Positions 26,544-36,174 of a DNA stretch of 64,000 nt are shown piece after piece. Made by a program: the position numbers and the translations under genes. Positions within the stretch are counted from its first letter, which is position 1; the number at the start of each line of letters is the position of its first letter. The stretch comes from Jeotgalicoccus saudimassiliensis (lineage in GTDB: Bacteria; Bacillota; Bacilli; Staphylococcales; Salinicoccaceae). The DNA lies in contig NZ_CCSE01000001.1 in assembly GCF_000756715.1 (NCBI RefSeq), forward strand, positions 1,203,501-1,267,500. Direction: 5' to 3'. The notes beneath the pieces were generated by a model. That model did not search any database. It was given only the letters and a program-made list of their open reading frames with translations, and had not been told where the DNA came from.

Positions 26544-26570
26544 AAAAAAGAGAGGCCGGCATGGCCTCTC
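26544..26570 (-). terminator. Terminator of the YlbF-family gene
   Basis: 8-bp stem GAGAGGCC/GGCCTCTC followed by T6 on the minus strand. Confidence 0.88.
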
Positions 26571-26586
26571 AAACTGATATTTTTAA

Positions 26587-26937
26587 TTATTGGTTGTTAA
26601 TTTCATAAAGCTCTTCGATCGGCTTCATAATCACACGGTTTAAGTCCTGGATAAGCTGGCTCATTTTTTGTTCAGCTTCCATTAGACCTTTAATGTTTTC
26701 ATCATTTTCAATTTCCTGCGCTGAGTTTTGAGCTTTTTGAATATCTTCTTCTAAAAGTTCTTCACCCTGCATTTGTTTTTGCTGTAAAGTCATTTGAATG
26801 TCTCTGAAATCATCAAACAATTGTTTAGATTCAGCGTTGTCGTTTACCTTGCTGTAAAGTTCCTTCATTTGCTGAAATTCTTCTGATTCGCGCAGTGCAC
26901 TTTCAAGTGCATTTGCCTGATCGTATACATTAACCAT
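26587..26937 (-). CDS. yheA: YlbF/YheA-family helical protein
   Basis: 116 residues, all helical, with the DUF964 pattern [19 protein letters not shown] at about 3-21 and a long coiled coil. Relatives (YlbF, YmcA, YheA) act in RNA-processing complexes or are uncharacterised. Position next to yheB matches Bacillus and Staphylococcus. Confidence 0.85.
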   Translation of the reverse strand: MVNVYDQANALESALRESEEFQQMKELYSKVNDNAESKQLFDDFRDIQMTLQQKQMQGEELLEEDIQKAQNSAQEIENDENIKGLMEAEQKMSQLIQDLNRVIMKPIEELYEINNQ

Positions 26938-26990
26938 TAATATAAAACTCCTTTAAGTTTGATAGTGTTACATTAACACAAATTTACTGT

Positions 26991-28121
26991 TTAGAAAAAC
27001 AATACTAATATTCCCTGGGCTGTACCGACAATTCCACCGAGTACATAGCCGAGCATCATAATCATTTTAAACTCTTTGTTTGCCACATCCATCACAAGTT
27101 CTTCCAGTTTGCTCACTTCAAAACTGTCAATCTGTTTTTTAATGACTTCTGCGAGCTGCAGCTTATTCATGATTTTACTCATATTCTTTCCTGAATACTC
27201 GATAAAATTATCTTTAAGCGTATACTTGCCTTTTTCTTTAAAGCGGTCAAACATTTCCCTGTTGAAATCGATAATCGGTGTGTTTAAAATTTCTCTGATA
27301 TCAATCTTCTGCTGCATTACTTCTATAATACTGTTTAATATATTATCGAGATCTGAATCTGTAACAAGTTCCGATAATGCACTCTCTTTCAGCTTACCAT
27401 ACTCATCTTCAATTACACGCGTCTCTATATCTATCATCTTCTCCTGCCTGATGAGTTTTAAGAGCTCGGACTGCACACGTTCTGTCAGAGATTCTTTCGT
27501 CATGACATACTTCAGGCTGCGGGCAAGACGCCCCCGGTTTTCAGTGAATTCGTCGACCATAGTATAAATATCCCCGAAACCTTTATCCGATGAAATGTAC
27601 TGAATAATTTTTTCGTTTATATCATAAGCGAGATTTGAGACTTTATAATCCACGGCGTTCAGCGCATCGTCAGGCATAATATCATCAATCGTTCTGACGT
27701 ACAGTTTCTGCCCTTCTTCTGTGACCTTCGTTCTTATTTCATCATTAAAAGAATCAACGATCTTATCTGTCAGGCCGGCTGACAGCCGTTCGAGGAAATA
27801 CGACGGTGTCAGTCGTTCAGTCTCAATCGTTTCTATCTGTCTGTCTATGAAGTGCATAATCAATCTGTCTGTTTCCGGACTTCTCAATTTATTTTCAAAT
27901 ACTTCCGGTGTCAGCAGATGTCCGGTTATAATTTCACCGAGCTTCGTCGATGCTTCATCGCGTCTCAGTGGTATAACACCCGGTGTAAAGGGCAGTCTTT
28001 TGCCGAAAATATATTTAGCTTCATACGGTCTGAACAGCATCTTAATGGCGATTGTATTTGTCATGCCGCCGATAAGTGCTCCGACCAATGCCATCAGAAG
28101 TACCTGGATTATTGGATTCAT
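26991..28121 (-). CDS. yheB: DUF445 membrane protein YheB
   Basis: 376 residues. Hydrophobic helices sit at the very N- and C-termini (about 5-25 and 352-374) with a long amphipathic helical middle that is typical of DUF445. The N-terminal RPYEAKYIFGKRLPFTPGVIP motif is conserved in the family. Role unknown. Probably the first gene of yheB-yheA. Confidence 0.85.
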   Translation of the reverse strand: MNPIIQVLLMALVGALIGGMTNTIAIKMLFRPYEAKYIFGKRLPFTPGVIPLRRDEASTKLGEIITGHLLTPEVFENKLRSPETDRLIMHFIDRQIETIETERLTPSYFLERLSAGLTDKIVDSFNDEIRTKVTEEGQKLYVRTIDDIMPDDALNAVDYKVSNLAYDINEKIIQYISSDKGFGDIYTMVDEFTENRGRLARSLKYVMTKESLTERVQSELLKLIRQEKMIDIETRVIEDEYGKLKESALSELVTDSDLDNILNSIIEVMQQKIDIREILNTPIIDFNREMFDRFKEKGKYTLKDNFIEYSGKNMSKIMNKLQLAEVIKKQIDSFEVSKLEELVMDVANKEFKMIMMLGYVLGGIVGTAQGILVLFF

Positions 28122-28180
28122 AATGATTTCACTCCCCGTTCAACTTAATAACTATATATTACTTTTTACAGAAATAAAAG

Positions 28181-28204
28181 AAAAAAGCACCCTTACGGGT
28201 GCTT
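28181..28204 (-). terminator. Terminator of the XRE gene
   Basis: 8-bp stem AAGCACCC/GGGTGCTT with T6 on the minus strand. Confidence 0.82.
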
Positions 28205-28208
28205 AAAT

Positions 28209-28655
28209 TTATCGATTGCTTTTGCGCTCGAAGTAAGTTCTTATTTCACGTTCAATATATGATGCATGAACCGGCTGGTTCTCTGCATTTAGGACTCTGT
28301 AAATTGAATTCGTTTTGTTGAATTCCAATTTATAGCCATTGTTTGATTCTACCGTTTCCCAATATATATTCTCTTTCTCGTAATTGGGATATATTGCTGA
28401 GCCTCTTGATAAAACCTGTGTAAGCTCCAGTGGATCTCCACCAAAAATATTCGTCAGTACTTCACTATCTCTAAACAGTGCACAAAGCGAGACACATGTT
28501 GTCCAGTTGGGTAATATTCGCTCTTTTTCTATTTGTACCAGCGTTTTTTTGGATAATCCAATGGTGTGGCTCATAGCATCCTGAGTGTATCCAGCCTCCG
28601 TTCGAACTATCTTGAACTTAGACTGTAGAATCTCTGTAAATTCCTGCTTATCCAT
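28209..28655 (-). CDS. XRE-family transcriptional regulator
   Basis: 148 residues. A Cro/CI-type helix-turn-helix is at about 8-66 (KIVRTEAGYTQDAMSHTIGLSKKT then LVQIEKER). The C-terminal part, about 85-145, is a small unassigned domain ending in a basic helix. Own terminator. A Fur-like box lies about 80 bases upstream, so it may respond to iron. Target genes unknown. Confidence 0.75.
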   Translation of the reverse strand: MDKQEFTEILQSKFKIVRTEAGYTQDAMSHTIGLSKKTLVQIEKERILPNWTTCVSLCALFRDSEVLTNIFGGDPLELTQVLSRGSAIYPNYEKENIYWETVESNNGYKLEFNKTNSIYRVLNAENQPVHASYIEREIRTYFERKSNR

Positions 28656-28736
28656 TAAAATCGTCCCTTCACAGCACCGCGATTAAATCTTAGTTAATCA
28701 TGCCTGTATATCAATTTACCTGTTACTTATTGTAAA

Positions 28737-28751
28737 TGATAATGATTACAA
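28737..28751 (-). promoter_or_regulatory. Fur-like box upstream of the XRE gene
   Basis: TGATAATGATTACAA matches the 7-1-7 Fur box at 12 of 14 defined positions, one half being perfect. It lies within a larger TGTAA/TTACA dyad (28731-28750). A Zur or PerR site is an alternative reading. Confidence 0.5.
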
Positions 28752-28823
28752 ATTAAAGAGATTATGAAAAAATTCACTAATTATTCACTATTGAACAATA
28801 CATTTCAATCTACTTTATAAAAC

Positions 28824-28869
28824 AAAAAAGAAGTATGAAAGGACAGCATTTAAATGCCTTTCATACTTC
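28824..28869 (-). terminator. Terminator of the symporter gene
   Basis: 13-bp perfect stem GAAGTATGAAAGG/CCTTTCATACTTC followed by T6 on the minus strand. Confidence 0.88.
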
Positions 28870-28881
28870 CTGCAGTGTTAA

Positions 28882-30204
28882 TTATTTGCTGACAATTTTA
28901 CCGTCAACATATTTACTTTTACCTTTAATAAATTTACCTTCTTTAACATTCTGCTGGTGGTCAATAACAAGTGCGATTGATGCATCACCTGAAATGTTAA
29001 CAGCAGTACGTGTCATATCAAGCAGACGGTCAATACCGATAATGATACCGATCGCTGCCGGATCGAGCCCTATCGCTGTAAGCACCATCGCTAGCATTAC
29101 AAGTCCGACACCCGGAACACCTGCAGTACCGATACTTGCAATTGTTGCAATGATAACCACTGTTGCCATCTGGCCAATTGTTAAATCAATACCTGAAAGC
29201 TGTGCGATAAATACTGTCGCAACACCCTGCATAATTGCAGTACCATCCATGTTTACCGTGGCACCTAACGGCTGTACGAAACTTGAAATACTCTTACGGA
29301 TTCCAAGTTTGTTCTGAGCAGTTTCGAGTGACACCGGTAATACGGCACTTGATGATGATGTACTGAATGCAACTGACATAGCAGGTGCAAACATTTTAAT
29401 GAACCATACGAAGCTCTTCTTCCCAAGGAACTGAACTACAGAACCGTAAACAACCGCGAAGTGAATGAACAGCGCAAGCAGTACACAGATGAAGTACATG
29501 CCGAGCTGCTGGATTGCTCCGAATCCCGCCTGTGTAAATGCAGTTGCAACCAGCCCGAATGCACCCAGTGCTGCAAAGTATTTCATGATTGCAAGTACGA
29601 TCCACATAATAACTTCGTTGGCCTGTTCAAATAATTTTATAATGCCTTCCGCTTTTTCTTTAACAGCAATTAATCCGACACCGATAAAGATTGCAAAAGC
29701 AATAATCTGAAGCATGTTCTGATCTGCCATTGCCATAAATAAGTTGTCCGGAATGATATTGATTAAAGTCTGGTCAAATGTTGTCTGCATAGCCAGTTCA
29801 GTATCTCCGCCTTCAAGTTCTGTTGAACGGTATTCCGATACTTCTTCTGTATTCAGTAAGTCTGCCTGGCCATCACCCGGTTTCAGTACCAGTGCTACAC
29901 TAATTGCCAGTGAAATAGCAATTGCTGTTGTTGCAAGATAAAACAGCATTGTTTTAATCCCGATAAGTCCGAGCTGTTTCGGGTCACCGACACTGACGAC
30001 ACCAAGGACAATAGAAATGAATACTACCGGTACAACTACCATAAATATAAGATTTAAGAATATTTGTCCTAAAACGTTGAATATGTACTGATCAATCCAC
30101 TGGACCCATGCAGCGTCCGCCATTGTATTAAATATTGACCCCACTGCAATACCCGCTATTAAAGCGATTACAATATAGATTGTGAGTTTGTTTCCTACTT
30201 TCAT
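28882..30204 (-). CDS. Dicarboxylate/amino acid:cation symporter (DAACS family)
   Basis: 440 residues, eight membrane helices plus two hairpins. The first hairpin carries the serine-rich motif STSSSSAVLPVS (about 279-290) and helix 7 has NMDGTA (about 317-322), both Na+/substrate-site marks. The family takes up glutamate, aspartate, C4-dicarboxylates or cystine (GltT, DctA, TcyP); the exact substrate is not readable. SD GGGGG. Monocistronic with a clear promoter. Confidence 0.87.
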   Translation of the reverse strand: MKVGNKLTIYIVIALIAGIAVGSIFNTMADAAWVQWIDQYIFNVLGQIFLNLIFMVVVPVVFISIVLGVVSVGDPKQLGLIGIKTMLFYLATTAIAISLAISVALVLKPGDGQADLLNTEEVSEYRSTELEGGDTELAMQTTFDQTLINIIPDNLFMAMADQNMLQIIAFAIFIGVGLIAVKEKAEGIIKLFEQANEVIMWIVLAIMKYFAALGAFGLVATAFTQAGFGAIQQLGMYFICVLLALFIHFAVVYGSVVQFLGKKSFVWFIKMFAPAMSVAFSTSSSSAVLPVSLETAQNKLGIRKSISSFVQPLGATVNMDGTAIMQGVATVFIAQLSGIDLTIGQMATVVIIATIASIGTAGVPGVGLVMLAMVLTAIGLDPAAIGIIIGIDRLLDMTRTAVNISGDASIALVIDHQQNVKEGKFIKGKSKYVDGKIVSK

Positions 30205-30242
30205 ATTAATCCCCCTAAGCTAATAAATCATGATTGTGTATT

Positions 30243-30274
30243 CAAGTATACTTGGACAGTCGGAGATTTGTCTA
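30243..30274 (-). promoter_or_regulatory. Promoter of the symporter gene with palindromic operator
   Basis: Minus strand -35 TAGACA (30269-30274), 18-bp spacer, -10 TATACT (30245-30250). The perfect palindrome CAAGTATACTTG (30243-30254) covers the -10, so a repressor bound there would block transcription. Confidence 0.55.
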
Positions 30275-30361
30275 TAAAATTTAATGTTAAATTATCGTTA
30301 AACCGCTATAAACCGCACTGTTAAGCGTTTTCAAAGATAAAACTATTTTTACTCTTATACA

Positions 30362-30994
30362 CTAAAAATCGATAATATTGAATTTTATTGCATAAATGAC
30401 TGCCTGTGTCCGGTCGGATACTTCCAGCTTATTCAGGATGTGACTGACGTGTGTTTTGACTGTTTTTTCACTGACAAACAACGCCTCACTGATTTCTTTG
30501 TTCGACTGGCCTTTAACTATTTCTTTAAGCACTTCAGTTTCACGTTTTGACAATATATTTCTTTCATGAGGCAAATTTCCCGTTTTATCGATGACTTTTG
30601 AAATTTCCGGGTGCACGACCCTGTCCCCTTCTATAACATTTTTAATCGACTGTATCAGTTCATCGACTTCCATCTCCTTAATAATATACCCGTCAGCCCC
30701 GGCACGGAATACCGGACGGATATATTCTTCGCTCGTGTAACTCGACAGTACGAGTACTTTAATATGCTTATATTTTTCTTTCAGCAGCTTTGTCAGCTCA
30801 ATTCCGTCCATTTCCGGCATAACGAGATCGGTCAGAATCAGATGAATATCCTTATGATTATTTTCCAGATATTCAAGCGTTTCGGCACCGTTATCGAAAT
30901 CTTTGACTACATTAATGTCAGACGTTGTCGACAGTAAAAATTTCATGCCTTCTCTGACTACATGGTGATCATCAGTCAAAATAATATTATACAT
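30362..30994 (-). CDS. airR: Response regulator, NarL/LuxR type (AirR-like)
   Basis: 210 residues. Receiver domain about 1-120 with DD at 8-9, phosphorylation site Asp in ILTDLVMPEMDG (about 56), Ser/Thr in LVLSSY and Lys in IIKEME. A LuxR-type helix-turn-helix is at about 148-205 (SKRETEVLKEIVKGQSNKEI). Translationally coupled to the kinase gene by an 8-base overlap. Its pairing with a kinase carrying four GAF cysteines points to the oxygen/redox-sensing AirSR (YhcSR) system of staphylococci. Confidence 0.8.
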   Translation of the reverse strand: MYNIILTDDHHVVREGMKFLLSTTSDINVVKDFDNGAETLEYLENNHKDIHLILTDLVMPEMDGIELTKLLKEKYKHIKVLVLSSYTSEEYIRPVFRAGADGYIIKEMEVDELIQSIKNVIEGDRVVHPEISKVIDKTGNLPHERNILSKRETEVLKEIVKGQSNKEISEALFVSEKTVKTHVSHILNKLEVSDRTQAVIYAIKFNIIDF

Positions 30995-32114
30995 TTCGTT
31001 CCCTCCCGAGTTTTATACGAGTTATCAATGTAGTTCCAAGACCTTTATCAGACTGAATGGTCAGCTCACCGTTCATTTTCTGTACACGCTCATGCATGTT
31101 TGTCAGACCGTGGCTTAGACCTGTTTTTTCCGAAGGGATAAAACCCGTCCCCTTATCGCTTATAACGAGCATCAGCTCTTCATCAGTAATTTCAAACAGT
31201 ACTTCTGCATTTTTCGTACTAGCGTGCTTTCTAATATTGTTGAGCCCTTCCTGAACTACGCGGTAAAGCTCAATTTCCATTTTATCTTCTATATTATAAA
31301 AGCCGTTCACCGAAATTTCGAGGTTCAGATCAAGAATTTTCGCGTAATGCTTTACTGCTTCAATAATACCATTTTCCAGCCCAATCGGTTTTAGCTGCCA
31401 GATCAGCGCCTTCATTTCCTTCATCGCATATTTCGAAGTGTTCTCAATCCGCTCAAACGCCATCCTGCTCTGATTATTGTCTTTAAGTGCTTTTGCCGCG
31501 TGGGATGTAATGCCTATTGAAAACAGCATCTGGTTAACCGAGTCATGCAGTTCACGGGCGAGACGCTGGCGTTCTTTTATAATCATATTTTCTTTTTCGC
31601 GGGTTGTTAAATCGAGTCGCTTCAAAGTAGAACCGAGCTGAAATGCGACAGATTCCAGCAGGTCCAGTTCATCTTTTTGAAATTCTGTACTGTACGGGCT
31701 TGCCACGTTCAGCATGCCGAATGATTCATCACCTGAAATCAGCGGTACTGTCGCATGATGGGTAATATTATCATTTTCGTTAGGCATTTCCCTCGCTGCT
31801 TTTTCAAGACGTGAACAGGCAACAATGTTCGTTGCGTTGGACAGTTCCCCTTTATTAAACTTATTGACACACCAGCATTTGTCATTGCATAAGTAAGTAT
31901 GATTATCATGCTGCAGTGTCGGCGGCAGCTGATAATGTGCACTCAGTTCATGCCTGCCGTCTTCTTTGATGAAGAAAATCCATCCCGTTTTAAAATTTGT
32001 ATGGTCAATGAGCATCTTCAGTGCACCGTCTATAACTGACTGACGGTGTGTTTCGGTGTTTAAAAACTCAGCGATATCTTTTAACAGCTGTAATTTACTC
32101 TTCACGGTTATCAC
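30987..32114 (-). CDS. airS: Cysteine-bearing GAF sensor histidine kinase (AirS-like)
   Basis: 375 residues, cytosolic. A GAF domain at about 15-165 contains Cys76, Cys80, Cys82 and Cys100 (CNDKCWC and VACSR), a spacing that could hold an Fe-S cluster as reported for S. aureus AirS. HisKA_3 phosphoacceptor His190 lies in RLARELHDSVNQ. The ATPase domain is at about 275-372 (NIRKHAS, DKGTGF, GLTNMHERV). It would signal oxygen or oxidants to AirR. Divergent from two thiol-redox membrane proteins. Confidence 0.8.
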   Translation of the reverse strand: MITVKSKLQLLKDIAEFLNTETHRQSVIDGALKMLIDHTNFKTGWIFFIKEDGRHELSAHYQLPPTLQHDNHTYLCNDKCWCVNKFNKGELSNATNIVACSRLEKAAREMPNENDNITHHATVPLISGDESFGMLNVASPYSTEFQKDELDLLESVAFQLGSTLKRLDLTTREKENMIIKERQRLARELHDSVNQMLFSIGITSHAAKALKDNNQSRMAFERIENTSKYAMKEMKALIWQLKPIGLENGIIEAVKHYAKILDLNLEISVNGFYNIEDKMEIELYRVVQEGLNNIRKHASTKNAEVLFEITDEELMLVISDKGTGFIPSEKTGLSHGLTNMHERVQKMNGELTIQSDKGLGTTLITRIKLGRERNV

Positions 32115-32217
32115 CTCATTAAATAAATTGTAAGAAATTTGTTACACTTAAGTCAGACGTAAACACTTATAATAAAAAAGTAAGTTACAAAACTAAAATG
32201 AAAGGTCAGGCACTGAT

Positions 32218-32625
32218 ATGAAAAATAACAAATTGTACATGCAAATGATTTTTATCGTGTCACTGGTTGCCATGCTCGGTTCACTGTACTTCAGTGAAAT
32301 CAGATTGTATGAACCCTGCGAGATGTGCTGGTATCAGCGTATTTTAATGTATCCTATCGTTCTGCTGTCACTCATCGGGCTCGTTAAATATGACATTAAT
32401 GCAAGACTGTACATCCGTGTAATGAGCGGTATCGGACTGCTGGTGTCAACTTACCATTATGCGCTGCAGAAAATTCCTGCCCTCGGTGAAAGCACCAATG
32501 CTTGTATGGGTGTATCCTGTACAGTACAATATATAAATTGGGCTGGATTTATAACGATTCCACTGCTTGCATTAACGGCGTTTATCATTATTTTCATTTT
32601 ATCATTTTTAATTAAAAAAAATTAA
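32218..32625 (+). CDS. DsbB/BdbC-family disulfide oxidoreductase
   Basis: 135 residues, four membrane helices. Cys34-x-x-Cys37 (CEMCWYQR) and Cys96/Cys101 (CMGVSC) are the two redox pairs of the family. It passes electrons from a thiol oxidase to quinones. 19 bases before a thioredoxin-like gene, its probable partner. The -10 TATAAT upstream lacks a good -35, suggesting an activator. Confidence 0.88.
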   Translation: MKNNKLYMQMIFIVSLVAMLGSLYFSEIRLYEPCEMCWYQRILMYPIVLLSLIGLVKYDINARLYIRVMSGIGLLVSTYHYALQKIPALGESTNACMGVSCTVQYINWAGFITIPLLALTAFIIIFILSFLIKKN

Positions 32626-32644
32626 AGAACAGGAGATTATAATT

Positions 32645-33148
32645 ATGGGTAACAAAGTTTTTTACGGCATTATCGGTTTAATCGTCGTTCTATTCGTCGG
32701 CGTATTTATTTTTATGAACAACCAGTCATCGGATCCGGAAAGCTTAAGTGAATCGGGCTACTATCCATACACGGATAAAGAGCCGGATGAGCTGACCGGT
32801 CCTACAATTGACCTGCTGGATAACGAAAATTACCAGAGCAACAAAACACCTGCTGAAGTTGAGGAGATTGTAAATTCAGGTGAAGCTGAATTCGTTTATT
32901 TCTGGAGTCCGACATGTGTACACTGTCAGGAAGCAACACCAATGCTGACAGATGCACTGGACAACATTGACAAAGAAGTTACACAGCTTAACGTGCTGGA
33001 ATATGAAAATGCATGGGCTGACTGGAATATTAATTCTACACCGACACTCGTTTACTTTGAAGACGGTAAAGAAGTTGAGCGCCTGGAAGGCAACCCGGGG
33101 TCAGCTGAAGGTTTCGAGCAATTCATGACTGCAGCTGCAGGTGAATAA
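32645..33148 (+). CDS. Membrane-anchored thioredoxin-like protein
   Basis: 167 residues: one N-terminal membrane helix at about 6-25, an acidic linker, then a thioredoxin fold with Cys91-Val-His-Cys94 (SPTCVHCQEATP) and cis-proline STPT at about 119-122. Faces outside. The CVHC centre is more oxidising than CGPC and suits a thiol oxidase or disulfide shuttle working with the DsbB-like protein. SD AGGAG. Confidence 0.85.
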   Translation: MGNKVFYGIIGLIVVLFVGVFIFMNNQSSDPESLSESGYYPYTDKEPDELTGPTIDLLDNENYQSNKTPAEVEEIVNSGEAEFVYFWSPTCVHCQEATPMLTDALDNIDKEVTQLNVLEYENAWADWNINSTPTLVYFEDGKEVERLEGNPGSAEGFEQFMTAAAGE

Positions 33149-33149
33149 G

Positions 33150-33965
33150 ATGAAATTTAACGTACCGGAGAAATTCCACGGACTGACATTGGAAGCGATA
33201 CTGATTGCGCTTCATATTCCAAAAAAAGAAATGCACTGGCTGCGTATGTCAAAAGACATCACTGCTAATGCAGAAACAATAACGCTGAAATCGGAACTTA
33301 AAACGGGTGATGCCGTTACTCTCCCGGACTTCAGCGAAGCAAGCAGTTATAAAAAAAGCACGAAAACGGCAGTGATACTTTTTGAGGATGATAATCTGCT
33401 CGTCGCATCGAAACCGCCCGGCCAGAAAGTTCATCCGAACGAACCCGGCGAACACAATACTCTCGTCAACGATGTAATCAACACCGTCGACAGTAAATAT
33501 ATCGAGCCGGTACATCGTCTTGATGTCGATACGACAGGACTTGTGCTGATGGCGAAAAACGCATATATGAAAAAAATGCTCGACTATATGCTGAGTGCAA
33601 ATAATATTAAACGTATTTATATGGGGCACGTAAAGAAAAACAGTAAGATTACTCCGCAGAGAGTCAGCGCGCCTCTTGGTAAAAAACCTCACACGAATAT
33701 TTTCCATGTAACGAGAACAGGTAAATCTGCTGTGACTCATATCATCGGTAAAAAAGTGACGGACAAATACGAAGAACTGACAATCGAACTGGAAACCGGC
33801 CGTACGCACCAGATTCGTGCGCACATGAAACACCTGAATGCTCCGCTTGTCGGAGATAAACTGTACGGCGGACCGCCGTCGCCCTATCTTCACCTGTACG
33901 GCTATAAAGTATCATTTAATCACCCGGTGACAGACGAAGTAATAAGCGTCACACTGGATGTGTAA
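33150..33965 (+). CDS. RluD-family RNA pseudouridine synthase
   Basis: 271 residues from the ATG at 33150, one base after the previous stop; AGGTGA 5 bases upstream supports it over an in-frame GTG at 33141. The catalytic motif HRLDVDTTGLVLMAK (about 120-134) holds the active Asp; later GRTHQIRAHM and VGDKLYG are family marks. The N-terminal S4-like segment is short. It isomerises uridine in rRNA or tRNA; the target is unknown. Ends in a bidirectional terminator. Confidence 0.88.
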   Translation: MKFNVPEKFHGLTLEAILIALHIPKKEMHWLRMSKDITANAETITLKSELKTGDAVTLPDFSEASSYKKSTKTAVILFEDDNLLVASKPPGQKVHPNEPGEHNTLVNDVINTVDSKYIEPVHRLDVDTTGLVLMAKNAYMKKMLDYMLSANNIKRIYMGHVKKNSKITPQRVSAPLGKKPHTNIFHVTRTGKSAVTHIIGKKVTDKYEELTIELETGRTHQIRAHMKHLNAPLVGDKLYGGPPSPYLHLYGYKVSFNHPVTDEVISVTLDV

Positions 33966-33970
33966 ATTAA

Positions 33971-34007
33971 AAACTGCCATTCCCTGTCGGGAATGGCAGT
34001 TTTTTTG
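33971..34007. terminator. Bidirectional terminator between pseudouridine synthase and ppk
   Basis: 14-bp stem AAACTGCCATTCCC with loop TGTC, T7 on the plus strand and T5 on the minus strand. Confidence 0.9.
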
Positions 34008-34011
34008 AACA

Positions 34012-36135
34012 CTACTTCCTGAACCGGCTCTTAATCCGCTCAAGTATGTTGCTGTGTTCCTCCAGTAATTCTGTTTTCTTATGCTCACCGTTTTCAATTG
34101 CGCGCTTCATAAGTTCATCCTGTACGCTTAACGGCGGCAAATCATTTTTAACATATTCGTACGTGCCGTCAGGCAGCTGTATACGGGCTTTTATATTGTC
34201 TTTTAAGAACAATTCATTAACTTCAATCAGTTCTTCGACAATTTTAGGATCGTTAATCGGGAATAATATTTCCACACGCTTAATCATATTTCTCGTCATC
34301 ATATCCGCCGATGATAAGAACATTTTCTTGTCGCCGTTATGATAGAAATAATAAATTCTCGTGTGTTCAAGGAAGCGCCCGACTACACTGATAACTCTGA
34401 TATTATCACTGACGTCTTCAATTCCCGGTTTCAGACAACATATTCCGCGGATTACAAGATCCACTTTAACGCCTTCCTGCGACGCCTGCAGCAGTTTATC
34501 GATAATTCTCTTGTCAGTTAAAGAGTTCATCTTCGCAAAGATATAACCGTTGCCGTGTTTTTTATGACTCTCAATTTCCAGATCGATCCGCTCTGCAAAC
34601 ATATCCCGGATTTCAAATGGTGCAACATGCAGTTCTTTATACTCCGGTTTAAGCGAATAGCCGCTTAAGTAGTTAAAGAAGTTAACAGCATCGTCACCTA
34701 TACGCGGATCCGTCGTAATAATCCCCATATCCGTATACAATTTCGCTGTTGAGTCGTTATAATTCCCTGTTCCCAGGTGAACAAACTTAACGATTTTTTT
34801 ATTTACCTTTTTAACAACGAGCGTAATTTTACTGTGTGTCTTCAAGTAGTTCATTCCGTATATAACATGGCAGCCGGCGTCTTCCAGTTCTTTCGCCCAG
34901 TGCACGTTATTCTCCTCATCAAAGCGTGCTTTCAGCTCAACAAGTACTGTAACCTGCTTGCCATTTTCCGCTGCCAGTTTTAATGATTCAATAATTGGCG
35001 AGTCGCTCGATACACGGTACAATGTCTGTTTAATTGCCAGTACATCGTTGTCCGTAGCAGCCTGCTGGACAAACTCAACAATCGGCTGGAATGTCTCATA
35101 CGGATGATGGAAAAATACATCTTCCTTAAGTGCCGCTTCATACACATTGCGGTTGCCGAGAAACTTAGGCTGCTGCGGGAAAAACGACTTAAAAACGAGC
35201 TTTGGAAATCTGTGCTTTAACTTATCCGTCATTTCAAACAGAAACGTCAGATCAAGCGGGCCGTCAAAACGATAAACGTCTTCCGGATGCAGCGACAGCT
35301 GTTCTTCAAGAAATGAGCCGTTAATCGTTATATCGCGGCTCCGGTCTATTTCAAGGCGGACCGCAGCACCTTTCGTACGTTCTTTTAAGAAACGCTCGAT
35401 TTCAATAAGTAAATCGGCAGCGCCTTCTTCATGTATCGTTAAATCGGCATTTCTCGTAATTCTGAACGGGAATGTTCTGTCTATTTGATAACCGTTAAAC
35501 AGCTTATATACATATTCTTCAATAATATCCTCTGCGAGTACAAAGTATGTTTTGCCTTCATGAGACAGTTCATAAAACCGCTTGATTACTGTCGGCAGCT
35601 GCACAATTGCCGTCTGCCTGCCCAGTTCATTGGATAAATCTACGAATATATTTATTTTTTTATTCATCAGTTTTGGAAACGGGCGGTATGCATCGATGCC
35701 GAGCGGCGTTAATGACGGCAGAATCTCTTCGTCAAAAAGCGTTTCAAGTTTGTCCTGCAGCGGCTGTTCCAGCTGGTGCGGTCTCATTAAAAAGACGTTC
35801 AGCTTTTCCAGCTCCTCCATCAGTTCATGATACATATCGTACTGGATCCGGCAGTTTTCACGGTTCAGTTCCCCGATGCCGCGAAGCTGTTCTTCCGGAG
35901 TCATTCCTGTTTTCGTATCAGGCTCAGCGTAGTTCATTTTAACCTGGTCTTTTAAACCGGCAACTCTAACCATGAAAAACTCATCGAGGTTTGAGCTTGC
36001 TATTGCTATAAATTTCAATCGCTCGAGAAGAGGATTACGCGTGTCGCCTGCTTCTGTTAATACTCTGTAATTAAATCTCAACCAGCTCAATTCGCGGTTG
36101 TTGTAATATGATTTATCATTTAATTTATAAGCCAT
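34012..36135 (-). CDS. ppk1: Polyphosphate kinase 1
   Basis: 707 residues with the four PPK1 domains: N-terminal helical ([17 protein letters not shown] at about 13-29), head, and two phospholipase D-like catalytic lobes. The phosphohistidine lies in [12 protein letters not shown] (about 430-441); [16 protein letters not shown] motif [16 protein letters not shown] follows. It makes and breaks polyphosphate with ATP. Upstream ppx on the same strand makes a ppx-ppk pair. Confidence 0.95.
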   Translation of the reverse strand: MAYKLNDKSYYNNRELSWLRFNYRVLTEAGDTRNPLLERLKFIAIASSNLDEFFMVRVAGLKDQVKMNYAEPDTKTGMTPEEQLRGIGELNRENCRIQYDMYHELMEELEKLNVFLMRPHQLEQPLQDKLETLFDEEILPSLTPLGIDAYRPFPKLMNKKINIFVDLSNELGRQTAIVQLPTVIKRFYELSHEGKTYFVLAEDIIEEYVYKLFNGYQIDRTFPFRITRNADLTIHEEGAADLLIEIERFLKERTKGAAVRLEIDRSRDITINGSFLEEQLSLHPEDVYRFDGPLDLTFLFEMTDKLKHRFPKLVFKSFFPQQPKFLGNRNVYEAALKEDVFFHHPYETFQPIVEFVQQAATDNDVLAIKQTLYRVSSDSPIIESLKLAAENGKQVTVLVELKARFDEENNVHWAKELEDAGCHVIYGMNYLKTHSKITLVVKKVNKKIVKFVHLGTGNYNDSTAKLYTDMGIITTDPRIGDDAVNFFNYLSGYSLKPEYKELHVAPFEIRDMFAERIDLEIESHKKHGNGYIFAKMNSLTDKRIIDKLLQASQEGVKVDLVIRGICCLKPGIEDVSDNIRVISVVGRFLEHTRIYYFYHNGDKKMFLSSADMMTRNMIKRVEILFPINDPKIVEELIEVNELFLKDNIKARIQLPDGTYEYVKNDLPPLSVQDELMKRAIENGEHKKTELLEEHSNILERIKSRFRK

Positions 36136-36174
36136 TATAATCCTCCTGCCTCTTGCAATTATAGCGTGTGAATA

